DNA of 64,000 nt from Candidatus Melainabacteria bacterium (GTDB lineage: Bacteria > Cyanobacteriota > Vampirovibrionia > Obscuribacterales > Obscuribacteraceae): positions 88,201 to 152,200 of the forward strand of contig JABDBL010000001.1 of assembly GCA_013288645.1 (NCBI GenBank). The letters are read 5' to 3'. The translations under genes and the position numbers were made by a program. The first letter of the stretch is position 1. Each line of letters starts with the position of its first letter. The notes under the pieces are model-generated. The model saw nothing but the letters and a program-made list of their open reading frames with translations. It did no database searches and was not told where the DNA came from. Below, piece by piece: positions 8,976 through 17,432 of the stretch.

Positions 8976-9626
8976 TTAGTTAATTGAAGGAGAAATATTT
9001 CCAGTTCCTAGCAATTTTAGGCTTTCTCTTACGAGTAATTCCACATCATTATTAGAGTCTTCTTTCTTTAGTGCGGCCAAAGTGCGATTAATTTCATTCG
9101 ACGAATAACCAAGCCCAATCAGAACGCTCCTAGCTTCATCCAGGATGATTGAACTTTGTTTTTGACTTCCTGCAAGAGAGTGTTGTTGAGCTAAGTTTTT
9201 ATGATGCCAGTTCTCTACTTTGGTCTTAAGTTCTAGAATGATGCGTTGGGCTACTTTGGCTCCCACGCCTGGCGCTTGAGTAATCAATCTTTCATCTTGC
9301 TCTAAAATCGCATCACTTAGCTGTTGAGGTGTAAGGGTACCAAGCAGAGCTAGAGCAAGTTTGGGTCCAATTCCCGATACTGAAGTCAGTAATAGGAAAA
9401 GATCTTTCTCGGCTGCAGTGGCGAAACCAAATAGAAGAAATTCTGTTTCTTTGACAAAAAAAACTGTGTGAACGTTTGCCTGCTCACCAATTTCTGGCAA
9501 TTGTAATAAAGTGTTTTGAGAAATTTGGATTTCTAAGCCAAAGCCATGACATTCTATGACGGCGCGATGCACAACGGCGCTCAACGCTTCTTTTTCTTGA
9601 ATAATACCTTTGATGTAGGCGAACAT
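8976..9626 (-). CDS. ruvA: Holliday junction branch migration protein RuvA
   Basis: 216 aa, normal length. RuvA tetramers bind Holliday junctions and load the RuvB motor. The N-terminal OB domain begins MFAYIKGII. Two helix-hairpin-helix motifs follow, LLTSVSGIGPKLALALLG near residues 72-90 and ITQAPGVGAKVAQRII near 108-123, then a variable linker and the C-terminal domain III (ARSVLIGLGYSSNEI) that contacts RuvB. No ruvB or ruvC neighbour is present. Probably the first gene of a two-gene unit with the downstream membrane protein. Confidence 0.95.
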   Translation of the reverse strand: MFAYIKGIIQEKEALSAVVHRAVIECHGFGLEIQISQNTLLQLPEIGEQANVHTVFFVKETEFLLFGFATAAEKDLFLLLTSVSGIGPKLALALLGTLTPQQLSDAILEQDERLITQAPGVGAKVAQRIILELKTKVENWHHKNLAQQHSLAGSQKQSSIILDEARSVLIGLGYSSNEINRTLAALKKEDSNNDVELLVRESLKLLGTGNISPSIN

Positions 9627-9695
9627 TTTGTGGCAGGGGGTCTAGTTATGGTGGCGAACAAGCTTTAGTATAGCTTGCTTTCCCTAACTTGGTCT

Positions 9696-9947
9696 TCATT
9701 CTTTCACTCCCCGTCCTCTGGCATACGTATCGCTGCCAACGAGACTTTGATCCTTAGTAGGATAGATAATGCTTTCAATATATCCATGTTCTTTGTTTTC
9801 GCTTTCGTTATGATAGCTTCCCCAATAACTGGGACCGACTAGCTTTTTACTTTTGCATTGACGTTTGAAAAAACGCTCAGGTGAAGCAATTAAAAATATA
9901 GCTACAAAGGCTGCAATAGCCCCAAATAGGTATCCCACATGTTGCAT
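9696..9947 (-). CDS. Small membrane protein
   Basis: 83 aa. One N-terminal hydrophobic helix (YLFGAIAAFVAIFLIA) is followed by a basic stretch ERFFKRQCKSKK and a polar tail. The start is fixed at ATG 9947 by TGGAGA eight bases upstream; the longer in-frame ATG 9992 lacks one. It lies about 70 bp upstream of ruvA on the same strand. Not recognised; probably membrane-anchored with a soluble tail. Confidence 0.55.
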   Translation of the reverse strand: MQHVGYLFGAIAAFVAIFLIASPERFFKRQCKSKKLVGPSYWGSYHNESENKEHGYIESIIYPTKDQSLVGSDTYARGRGVKE

Positions 9948-10153
9948 ATTTTGATCTCCATAAAATAACCTCAAAAAATTAAACAGTGGCAAAGTTTAGC
10001 GTATACAGTTTGCATGTGTTGCCAGCTAGAAGGACATCTATACGCTTCTTAAAGATGCATACTTAATCAGATTATAATCATCGGTTTCTAGCTATATAAA
10101 GGCCATCCATGGTATATGAATACCTTTATATATCCATAATATTGTGTGACTAA

Positions 10154-10339
10154 GGCACTGCTAAGTTTGTTAGAGCTTCCGCTATTCCTATTACAATTCT
10201 CTTTAGTTATTTAGCTACTACATATGGTGCAGTTAACAGCGCCATGATTGCTGGGGCAGTATGTTTTATTCTGTCCCTTATTTCGATTTTGCCTATGGAA
10301 GAAACTTTTGCTAAAGACTTGAATTTTATTGAGGGTTGA
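10154..10339 (+). pseudogene. Remnant of a major-facilitator transporter (C-terminal end only)
   Basis: An open frame from just after a stop at 10151 to TGA 10339 encodes AKFVRASAIPITILFSYLA, then TTYGAVNSAMIAGAV and ILPMEETFAKDLNFIEG. This is the pattern of the last transmembrane helix and cytoplasmic tail of MFS transporters, where a conserved P-E-T-(F/Y)-G/A-K-x-L-x-F-x-E tail is common. There is no start codon or ribosome site and the upstream frame is closed, so this is the stub of a deleted gene. The stop is 2 bp from the convergent patatin gene. Confidence 0.45.
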
Positions 10340-10341
10340 GG

Positions 10342-11406
10342 TTACGGGACGGTTTCACTAGATATTTTTAGCTGACTTTTCTTGATCGCTTCTCTGATTG
10401 CTGGCAATGCTGCATAGGTTGCGTTCTCGCCTGCTTTAATAGTTGATTTGATATATTTTGTTTTTTTAGTAAAGATTGGCACGTGAGAAATATCGGGCAT
10501 GATTACTAGGTCAGTATTCTGTAAATAATGTTCGTCTACGATAGATATAACTATGTCGATAATTCTAGTTACAACATTTCTCACTGATCTATATTTTTTT
10601 GCAGGTTCTGGGTCTAATATTTCATCCACAGGAACAGCAATGACAATGTCTGCGCCGAACTGTCTAGCCGAAATCACAGGTAAATTAGAACTTATGCCTC
10701 CGTCGACATACAGTTTGCCATGAATTTCGACGGGGCGCACGATGGGCGAAATTGCCGAACTAGCTACAATGCAATCAGCTAAATCTCCTTTTGCTAACTT
10801 ATATGCTTTGCCGTCGAGTAGATTAGTAGCCAATGCAGCAAAAGGTGGATTTGTATTTTCAATCAGCTTTTTGTCTTCGGGTAGCCTTTTAGCTATGAAG
10901 GCACGAAATTTTTTTCCATCGAAGAGTCCTGCATAGGGTCTTTCTTGAAAAGTTAAAGTGCATGTTAGGTATTTAAGGGGCATCATGAGAACTGCCAAGG
11001 ATATGCAGCCAGGAGCAAAGGCTTTCTGCAATGATCCATCAACTAATAGTTTTTCAATATCGTCAAGCGGTACACCTGTGCAGTAAAGTCCCCCCACTAT
11101 AGAACCCATGCTGCAACCAGCAATATAGTCTATAGGGATACCTTCTTTTTGTAGAACCCTCAATACGCCAATATGGGCCACACCACGTATTCCGCCTCCT
11201 CCAAGAGCTAAAGCGATAGTGGGGCGATCCTTCACTCTTGGAGTTTTTACTATTTCACTATTTGGATCAATGAGAACCGGACTTACTGATCCGTGGATAA
11301 TTCCGTTTTTTTGTATTTTGCTAGGGTTAGCCCAAACTGAGCAGTTGCAGGCATTGTAGGGAAAGATGATAAAGGCAATAACAAGAAAGTTTTTTGCAGA
11401 CGACAA
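10342..11406 (-). CDS. Patatin-like phospholipase, secreted or lipid-anchored
   Basis: About 354 aa, patatin/RssA family of Ser-Asp dyad acyl hydrolases. Numbered from the upstream ATG 11421: oxyanion loop LALGGGGIRG at about 71-80, nucleophile elbow GCSMGS with Ser near 104, and catalytic Asp in YVDGGISSNLPV. A hydrophobic N-terminus (FLVIAFIIFPYNAC) suggests export. The start is ambiguous: ATG 11421 has no ribosome site, whereas TTG 11406 has GGGAGA seven bases upstream, so I use 11406. It should hydrolyse lipid acyl esters in the envelope. Single gene, convergent with the MFS remnant. Confidence 0.88.
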   Translation of the reverse strand: MSSAKNFLVIAFIIFPYNACNCSVWANPSKIQKNGIIHGSVSPVLIDPNSEIVKTPRVKDRPTIALALGGGGIRGVAHIGVLRVLQKEGIPIDYIAGCSMGSIVGGLYCTGVPLDDIEKLLVDGSLQKAFAPGCISLAVLMMPLKYLTCTLTFQERPYAGLFDGKKFRAFIAKRLPEDKKLIENTNPPFAALATNLLDGKAYKLAKGDLADCIVASSAISPIVRPVEIHGKLYVDGGISSNLPVISARQFGADIVIAVPVDEILDPEPAKKYRSVRNVVTRIIDIVISIVDEHYLQNTDLVIMPDISHVPIFTKKTKYIKSTIKAGENATYAALPAIREAIKKSQLKISSETVP

Positions 11407-11575
11407 CTGTTCATCTCCCATATTGTTTTAAGAATAAGATTATCCAATAATGTTGATTAAACAATCAATGTTCTTCTTCGCTATTTGTTCATTTATATTT
11501 TTCGCTTGAGATGTCCGATGTTTTTTTGCTAAGCTTAAGAATCTGCTGCGGGCAAAACCAAGAGGTTGTAATTAG

Positions 11576-12181
11576 ATGTTTTTTAAAAATGAAGTTTTAA
11601 ATCGGTTGTCAGCTTTGCTGCTTAGTGTTTTCGTCTCTAGCAATATATTTGTCTTATCTTCATTTGCTCAAGGTGATGACATTGATGTCAGGATTAAGAG
11701 ACAAATGAGGCGCATTAATAATGGTGAACAAGCGCGAAGTCTGGAGCCAAAACAAGCAAAGCAATTAAAAAATACGTTAAATGACATTGCTCTTCAGGTT
11801 GAAGTTGCGCGGAAAAAAGGCAACGGTAAATTAACTGAGAACCAAATAACAAAATTTGATAACGATTTAAATCAGAACTTCAATTATATACAAACTCAAT
11901 TAGGTGCTGGCAAAAAAATGAAAGTGCCAAGTAGCGCATTGGGACCAAGTTGGGCCACCAGTACTGATGGCGCACAGGATCCTCAAGTATTGCGTCGACA
12001 GATGAAAGCACAGTCGCAGAGACATCAAAAACAATATGAGCAAGCAATGCAGCAAGTGCAAGAAATGCAGCAACAACAATACGAGAAGGATATGCTAAAG
12101 ACGTTGGGTCAACAAAGACCACAAATTTTGAATAATAAAAAAGAGTTGGAAAAAGTCCGCGAAGAAACAGGGGCTAATTAG
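11576..12181 (+). CDS. Secreted helical protein, unknown function
   Basis: 201 aa with signal peptide (LSALLLSVFVSSNIFVLSSFAQG). Residues about 38-100 hold two similar helix units (RINNGEQARSLEPKQAKQL and KKGNGKLTENQITKFDNDL), each a turn followed by L-x-x-x-x followed by a helix, resembling a duplicated EF-hand-like or helix-turn-helix unit without clear calcium ligands. The C-terminus (about 130-190) is a Gln/Lys-rich coiled coil (QQVQEMQQQQYEKDM). Probably periplasmic. Family not named. Confidence 0.6.
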   Translation: MFFKNEVLNRLSALLLSVFVSSNIFVLSSFAQGDDIDVRIKRQMRRINNGEQARSLEPKQAKQLKNTLNDIALQVEVARKKGNGKLTENQITKFDNDLNQNFNYIQTQLGAGKKMKVPSSALGPSWATSTDGAQDPQVLRRQMKAQSQRHQKQYEQAMQQVQEMQQQQYEKDMLKTLGQQRPQILNNKKELEKVREETGAN

Positions 12182-12195
12182 TCGTCGGAATTTCT

Positions 12196-12792
12196 ATGAA
12201 TATCCAAGCTCTAATTTATGATGGTTTCGATGAGCTAGATGTGATCGGTGTGTATGAGCCTTTGAGAATGGCTGGCTTTAATGTTGCCTTACTGAGTTTA
12301 CACAAGCAAGAGATAATAAAAACCGCCCATGGACTGAGGATACATTCTGATGGTATTTTGAATTTAGAAAATAAACCGGACATTTTAATAGTACCTGGTG
12401 GTGGTTGGGTAAATCGGTCTCCACAAGGAGCTTGGATAGAAGCAAAGAAGGAAGATCTTTTGCAAACACTGGTCTCATTTCATAAAGCTGGTGTAGTGAT
12501 GACTTCTGTGTGTACGGGGGCAATGCTTTTGGCGAAGGCAGGACTTTTGGCTGGACGGCCGGCAACTACTAATGATGAAGCAATAGAAGAATTACGTCTA
12601 AGTGGAGCCAAAGTCATAACTGCTCGAGTGGTTGATGACGATGACATAGTTACCGCAGGCGGTATCACTTCTAGTCTTGATTTAGGACTTTGGCTGATTA
12701 AAAGATTTGCCGGACAGGATAAGGCAAACGAAATATCTAAGCGATTGGAATTTGAAGCAAGAAGTCCTGTCTGGACTCGTAATAGCAATTAA
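12196..12792 (+). CDS. DJ-1/PfpI-family protein (isonitrile hydratase-like)
   Basis: 198 aa, a single class I glutamine-amidotransferase-like domain. The nucleophile elbow is SVCTGAMLLAKAGLL with Cys near residue 104; the strand before it reads VPGGGW and the acidic residue of the DJ-1 site is in YDGFDELD. The RPATTNDEAIEEL and VVDDDDIVTAGG stretches are typical of the InhA isonitrile hydratase / ThiJ subgroup rather than protease PfpI. The start ATG is 15 bp after the preceding gene. Substrate unknown; family sure. Confidence 0.88.
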   Translation: MNIQALIYDGFDELDVIGVYEPLRMAGFNVALLSLHKQEIIKTAHGLRIHSDGILNLENKPDILIVPGGGWVNRSPQGAWIEAKKEDLLQTLVSFHKAGVVMTSVCTGAMLLAKAGLLAGRPATTNDEAIEELRLSGAKVITARVVDDDDIVTAGGITSSLDLGLWLIKRFAGQDKANEISKRLEFEARSPVWTRNSN

Positions 12793-12793
12793 T

Positions 12794-13258
12794 TTAATCA
12801 TTTTCGTAATTAAGTGCCAAATATTCTTTTAACTCCAGTGCTCTATCCTTGACTAAATTGACTCGATCTTGCGCACACTCAACACGATATAGGCTGCCTG
12901 AAAAATTTCCACTCATATGATTGAGGAGCTTTAATTCTTTGTCTCTATATTTTATCCATTCTAACTGAGAGGCTTTGAGCAGCTCTTTACCAGCGGGAGA
13001 CAATTCTTGCATCAACTCCAAATAATTCTTTTCAAGTTCGTTTCCCCAGCTCTCGTATGCCTTAGCTGTGCAATTGATCACGTTTATGGTACTGGGATCT
13101 TTTCTTATACAATCTTCTTGTTTTTTGTCAATCGGATATATGGTTGTTTCTTTCTCAGACGATTTACAAATAGATGCAGAATGAGTATCCGTCAATGAAA
13201 AACGGATATAGGAAATTAAAACACCGGCAATCAAAAATGATTTCAAATAGCTAGTCAT
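12794..13258 (-). CDS. LprI-type (DUF1311) secreted protein
   Basis: 154 aa with an N-terminal signal segment (FLIAGVLISYIRFSL) and a DUF1311/LprI N-terminal domain. It has conserved cysteines (DCIRKDP, INCTAKAYESWGNELEKNY), the A-x-x-W-D/G-x-x-L-N/E-x-x-Y pattern, LKASQLEWIKYRD, then a third Cys in RVECAQDRV. Some members of the family inhibit lysozyme in the periplasm; for this protein that is only a suggestion. Convergent with the PfpI gene, stops 2 bp apart. Confidence 0.75.
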   Translation of the reverse strand: MTSYLKSFLIAGVLISYIRFSLTDTHSASICKSSEKETTIYPIDKKQEDCIRKDPSTINVINCTAKAYESWGNELEKNYLELMQELSPAGKELLKASQLEWIKYRDKELKLLNHMSGNFSGSLYRVECAQDRVNLVKDRALELKEYLALNYEND

Positions 13259-13403
13259 TTTATCTTTCTCCTTTAAGGGTTAGATTCTTTTGTCATGATA
13301 GAAGTGGTGGAAGTTAGAGTAGGTATTTTGTTTATTATGGAGGGATTTGATAAACATCATATTCTGAATTGATCCCTTTAGACCATCAAAATCTTGTGCT
13401 TGA

Positions 13404-13472
13404 AATAATGTTTAGACATTATTATATTGGCAACTATGCATAGAACTATAGTTATGCGTCCCAATGTATAAT
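13404..13472 (+). promoter_or_regulatory. Promoter region with inverted repeats
   Basis: A perfect 8-bp inverted repeat (13404-13411 and 13416-13423, 4-nt spacer) is followed by the palindrome AACTATAGTT (13444-13453) and a consensus -10 TATAAT at 13467-13472, 27 bp before the amidohydrolase ATG. No good -35 is seen, which suggests activator dependence or operator control. Confidence 0.5.
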
Positions 13473-13498
13473 GCTCGATTAGTAGTAGGAGCAGATAA

Positions 13499-15106
13499 AT
13501 GTACGATATCGTAATCCGTAATGGTACTATATATGATGGCAGCGGGCAAGATTCCTATGTGGGCGATATAGCTTTACGAAATCAATTTATTGAAAAAATT
13601 GAGACAAGCATTACTGATTGTGGCAAAATCGAAATGGATGCTACAGATCTTGCTGTAGCTCCTGGTTTTATAAATATGCTTAGTTGGGCTAATGAATCAC
13701 TAATTGCAGATGGACGTTCTCAAAGCGATATTAGACAAGGTGTTACTTTGGAGGTGATGGGCGAAGGTAATTCAATGGGACCTTGGAATGAAGCTTTGAA
13801 GAAAGATCGTATATCAAGACAAGGTGATATTAAATACAATATTGAATGGACTAAACTTTCGCAATACCTTCATTTTTTAGTTAAGCGCGGCATATCTTGT
13901 AATATCGGTTCTTTTGTAGGTGCTACTACTGTTAGACGCTATGTTGTTGGGGATGAGAATCGAGAACCCACGGCTGCCGAGCTTAAGCAAATGCAAGATC
14001 TGGTTAGCGAAGCTATGCGTGAAGGCGCTTTTGGCGTTTCTTCGGCTTTAATTTATGCCCCTGCTGCCTATGCTAAGACTGATGAGCTTATTGCACTGGC
14101 TATTGCTGCAGCTGAATATGGTGGGATGTATTGTTCACATTTGCGTAGTGAAGGCAGCGCCTTTCTTGAAGCATTGGATGAGTTTTTAGAAATAGCAAAA
14201 ACGGCAAATATAAAAGCCGAAATTTATCATCTTAAGGTAGCGGGCAGACCTAATTGGTCAAAGATTGATCAGGCAATAGCTAAAATTGAAGATGCCAGAA
14301 AGAAAGGCTTAAAGGTCACAGCATCTATGTATATGTATACAGCAGCGGCTACAGGTTTTGATGCTGCTATGCCAACTTGGGTGCAAGAGGGAGGCGAAAA
14401 GCAATGGATAGAAAGGCTTAAAGATCCTACTATTCGTGAAAGACTAATTGGTGAAATGAAAATAGATAGCAAAGAATGGGAAAATGGACTGTTGCATGCT
14501 GGACCTGAAGGTATCTTGCTGGTTGAATTTAAGAATGAAAAACTAAAGCCATTGATAGGGAAAACGTTAGCTAAAGTAGCAAAAGCGCGGGGCAAATCGC
14601 CTGAAGAAACGATTATGGATTTAATACTCGAAGACCATAGTCAGGTTGGTGTTGTTTATTTTTGGATGTCTGAAGATAATGTGCGTAAACAATTAAGTTT
14701 GCCTTGGGTGAGCTTTTGTTCTGATTCTTCCTCTTTGGCAACTGAAGGAATATTTCTCAAATCTAGTAAACATCCAAGAGCCTACGGTAATGTAGCTCGT
14801 TTGCTAGGTAAATATGTAAGAGAGGAAAAAATTATTACTATGGCTGAAGCAATAAGAAGATTAACAGCACTACCAGCCAGTAATTTAGGATTAGACAGAC
14901 GAGGAAGTTTAAAACCTGGCTATTTTGCTGACGTGGTTGTTTTTGATCCAGCAAAGATCGCCGATCTTTCCACCTACGAAAAACCACATCAATATTCAAT
15001 TGGTGTTGAACATGTTTTTGTTAATGGCACTCAAGTGTTAAAAGATGGCGAACATACTGGTGCTCTTCCTGGGCAAGTAGTTAACGGACCTGGTAAAGCT
15101 CTATAA
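13499..15106 (+). CDS. N-acyl-D-amino-acid deacylase-family amidohydrolase
   Basis: 535 aa. The N-terminus (YDIVIRNGTIYDGSG) and C-terminus (LGLDRRGSLKPGYFADVVVFDP) form the composite beta-sandwich of amidohydrolases. The TIM barrel has SHLRSEG near 215-220, the metal-binding His in IYHLK near 240, and CSDSSS near 406. The usual HxH after PGFI is replaced by PGFINMLSWANES, a variation I associate with one D-aminoacylase subgroup, so the metal site may be mononuclear. It would remove acyl groups from N-acyl-D-amino acids such as those from peptidoglycan or lipopeptides. AGGAG stands eight bases before ATG 13499. Confidence 0.85.
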   Translation: MYDIVIRNGTIYDGSGQDSYVGDIALRNQFIEKIETSITDCGKIEMDATDLAVAPGFINMLSWANESLIADGRSQSDIRQGVTLEVMGEGNSMGPWNEALKKDRISRQGDIKYNIEWTKLSQYLHFLVKRGISCNIGSFVGATTVRRYVVGDENREPTAAELKQMQDLVSEAMREGAFGVSSALIYAPAAYAKTDELIALAIAAAEYGGMYCSHLRSEGSAFLEALDEFLEIAKTANIKAEIYHLKVAGRPNWSKIDQAIAKIEDARKKGLKVTASMYMYTAAATGFDAAMPTWVQEGGEKQWIERLKDPTIRERLIGEMKIDSKEWENGLLHAGPEGILLVEFKNEKLKPLIGKTLAKVAKARGKSPEETIMDLILEDHSQVGVVYFWMSEDNVRKQLSLPWVSFCSDSSSLATEGIFLKSSKHPRAYGNVARLLGKYVREEKIITMAEAIRRLTALPASNLGLDRRGSLKPGYFADVVVFDPAKIADLSTYEKPHQYSIGVEHVFVNGTQVLKDGEHTGALPGQVVNGPGKAL

Positions 15107-15119
15107 GAACGAATAATCA

Positions 15120-16076
15120 ATGTTTATTAAATCTAAGCGTTCTATATTGATATTTTGTATTGCTTTAATTCTTCTGACTGGTTCTCTGGTTATAGCAGTG
15201 AGTGTGCTTCCAATGGAAGTTGCAGGAATAAATCGCCCACTTTATAAATGGGTCGACGACTTGTGGAAATCCATATGGGACGACCACCTGTTCGCACAAC
15301 AATTGAGATCTCATTCCATTTTGATTCCATTTGAACTTCTCCCGGGTAGCAATTGTCCGCTTGTCCAAGTCAGGCTCGATAAGACTCCAGAGGTTCCATT
15401 TCTCTTAGATACAGGCTGTGACTCACTCCTCATTGATCCAAGCTTGATAAAACATCATCCTATCATAAGAACTCAGATAAATTTCAAATCAAGCCTCGGA
15501 GGCAGTCCAGTGTGCGAGGCTACTAATCTAGACACTATTTCGTTTGGAGAAGTAGTTCTGCATCGCAAGGTTGCTTTTATTTACAGTATAGATAGGCACC
15601 TATGGCCATTCTGCGGCATACTTGGATCTACTGCGCTCAGAGATAAATGCTTTACTGTTGATTACAAAAAGAAGCGCCTTATCTTTCGCAATTCAGATCA
15701 AATAAGTACTCAAGAACAATTTGTGCCTTTTGTTGACGAGGGCAGTCTCGATTCATTCTGGGAGCGCGTTGTGCCATCACTTAATGCTCCAACCCCGTTG
15801 GTCAGAGCTGAATTAGATGGACATGAAATGGTTTTCTTGGTTGATACTGGTACTATGTACAATTATATTTCCAAGATTTCCTACGAACATCTGGCAGGCA
15901 AGGATGGTAAAGGATTCAAATTTCTAAAGATTGGGACGGAAACATTCCAGAATCCTACCTTCCAAATTGCACCATACTTGCCTAGAGGAATGGGAATTTT
16001 AGGTTCGACTTTCCTAAAAAACTTTCGCACTACGTTTGATTACACAAATAGACGAATTTTTTTCCAAAAGAACTGA
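15120..16076 (+). CDS. Membrane-anchored retropepsin-like aspartyl protease with two DTG motifs
   Basis: 318 aa. One N-terminal transmembrane helix (ILIFCIALILLTGSLVIAVSV) and then two consecutive retropepsin-like folds. Each has a catalytic motif, FLLDTGCDSLLID (Asp97) and FLVDTGTMYNYIS (Asp242), and each closes with an ILGS-x-x-L element and a hydrophobic strand (GILGSTALRD, GILGSTFLKNF). A fused pair of pepsin-like half-sites could make an intramolecular active site. The 13-bp gap after the amidohydrolase suggests an operon. It is a paralogue of the protein at 47241, and each has the same type of small membrane protein nearby. Confidence 0.8.
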   Translation: MFIKSKRSILIFCIALILLTGSLVIAVSVLPMEVAGINRPLYKWVDDLWKSIWDDHLFAQQLRSHSILIPFELLPGSNCPLVQVRLDKTPEVPFLLDTGCDSLLIDPSLIKHHPIIRTQINFKSSLGGSPVCEATNLDTISFGEVVLHRKVAFIYSIDRHLWPFCGILGSTALRDKCFTVDYKKKRLIFRNSDQISTQEQFVPFVDEGSLDSFWERVVPSLNAPTPLVRAELDGHEMVFLVDTGTMYNYISKISYEHLAGKDGKGFKFLKIGTETFQNPTFQIAPYLPRGMGILGSTFLKNFRTTFDYTNRRIFFQKN

Positions 16077-16355
16077 TCGCTATTGTGTTCAACTGATGAA
16101 TAGTAATATTGAACAAGCCTAAGCCTCTGTTGATTCGCTTGATACAATGGAAAAATCATGTAAATTCCATAAGCTCATTCTCATCATACTTGCCCACGTA
16201 TTTTTGATCAATTTTCAGCACAAATCAACTTGTCATCAAATTAAACAAGTTTTGCCAGTTGATTAATAGCTATAGGTTTTTTAGAATGTTTAGGTATGTC
16301 TGAATGTTGGTACACTTAAAATACAATCAGTCAGTATAAGAATTTTAGTTAGTCT

Positions 16356-16613
16356 ATGAATGACCAAAAAAACAACCAAATCTTAGTAGCCTGTCTTATG
16401 GGGATAGTTAGTGGTGTAAGTTTCGGTTTAATCTGTGCTATGCAAGATGGTGGTGGCTGGCATAAGGCGATTGTTACTGGGATTCCATGCGGTCTTGCAA
16501 TGATGTTGTTCTCAGTTGTACGATCGTATAAATTAAGTCGTTGGTTTTGGGTTGGTGTTTTAGCTATAGGACTGGGGGTTAGAGTTTGTTTAGGGAAATT
16601 GTTTGGCATGTGA
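16356..16613 (+). CDS. Small membrane protein, paralogue of the one at 48822
   Basis: 85 aa with three hydrophobic helices. It shares a clear pattern with the product at 48822-49073: start MNDQKNNQILVAC against VNESKNMQIIKAC, the centre GWHKAIVTGIPCGLA against VWQKAVCSGVPFGIA, and the same length and ending LFGM/LLGM. This agreement supports both being real genes and fixes the start codon of the other. It lies about 280 bp downstream of the aspartyl protease; the paralogue lies beside the second aspartyl protease. Function unknown. Confidence 0.7.
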   Translation: MNDQKNNQILVACLMGIVSGVSFGLICAMQDGGGWHKAIVTGIPCGLAMMLFSVVRSYKLSRWFWVGVLAIGLGVRVCLGKLFGM

Positions 16614-16671
16614 GAATTCGAACGGACTTACTACCCGAAAATTCAATGGCTGCGAATAGGAAGCGAATAAT

Positions 16672-16929
16672 ATGATGCTCAAACCACGTTATATAGTGCT
16701 TATATGTTTAATTGTTTTAGTTGCTGTCTTAGATGCTAGTGCTGTATATTTTCATGCTGCCCCAAAGCTTGTCCAAAAGATCGCCACCTCAGAGGTTTCT
16801 TATCCGGCAAACTACGTTGAAGGCTATATTATAGGTAACTTTGTTGGTAGGTTTATTGCTCATGTAGTTCCCTTGACACTTTTAGTCTTGGGAGGTAGCT
16901 GGCTTTATCGTAAACTATTTAAGAAGTGA
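16672..16929 (+). CDS. Small membrane protein
   Basis: 85 aa with a hydrophobic N-terminal helix (YIVLICLIVLVAVLDASAVY), a polar middle with Tyr and Glu, a C-terminal hydrophobic helix (VVPLTLLVLGGSWLY) and a basic end RKLFKK. The organisation fits a two-helix inner-membrane protein. It follows the previous small membrane gene by 58 bp on the same strand. Not recognised. Confidence 0.55.
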   Translation: MMLKPRYIVLICLIVLVAVLDASAVYFHAAPKLVQKIATSEVSYPANYVEGYIIGNFVGRFIAHVVPLTLLVLGGSWLYRKLFKK

Positions 16930-17029
16930 GCGGTTAGAAAGAAGACCTATACTAGATGATCGTCAATCACACAAAACTTACAATGCATCAATGCATGAGC
17001 AACAGAAATTTGACTTAATGTCCATATTA

Positions 17030-17075
17030 ATGTACCTTAATACATATAAGGAACATTATAGTGAACATTAAGGTA
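17030..17075 (+). promoter_or_regulatory. Candidate HipB operator upstream of hipBA-1
   Basis: The near-palindrome TGTACCTTA ... TAAGGAACA (17031-17055, one mismatch) precedes the GTG start at 17061. TACCTTAAT (17033-17041) recurs inverted as ATTAAGGTA (17067-17075) across the start codon. HipB proteins bind such palindromes to repress their own operon; binding here is inferred. Confidence 0.45.
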
Positions 17076-17432
17076 TCCAAAAATAAAATTTCTGCAACGG
17101 CACCTATACCCGTAATGCGCGCGCTTCGGAAACTGGGACACGATGTTCGTGATGCTCGTCGTCGCCGTCGCATACCTATGTCCATACTGGCGGAACGGGC
17201 TTCTATCAGCCGGACGACCTTAAACAAAGTTGAGAAAGGTGATCCAGGTGTCTGCCTGGGTATTTATGCCACAGTGCTCTTCATTCTGGGAATGATAGAC
17301 CGGCTGGCTGATCTGGCAGATCTTGAGCATGATGCTATTGGGCTTGAGCTCGATGAGGAGCACCTGCCAAAACGCATTCGGCTTTCGCACAGGCAGAAAC
17401 CCATCAAGGCGAAAAGCACAGGCGGTAAGTAA
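17061..17432 (+). CDS. hipB: HipB-like antitoxin, XRE-family regulator
   Basis: 123 aa. The helix-turn-helix lies at about residues 25-80: LRKLGHDVRDARRRRRIPM, then LAERASISRTTLNKVEKGD with the recognition helix and the conserved xVEKGDPGV, followed by a helical region and a basic disordered tail. It should neutralise HipA and repress the operon. GTG start with AAGGA eight bases upstream. The stop and the hipA ATG overlap (TAATG). G+C is clearly higher than in surrounding genes, which points to recent horizontal acquisition. Confidence 0.88.
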   Translation: MNIKVSKNKISATAPIPVMRALRKLGHDVRDARRRRRIPMSILAERASISRTTLNKVEKGDPGVCLGIYATVLFILGMIDRLADLADLEHDAIGLELDEEHLPKRIRLSHRQKPIKAKSTGGK

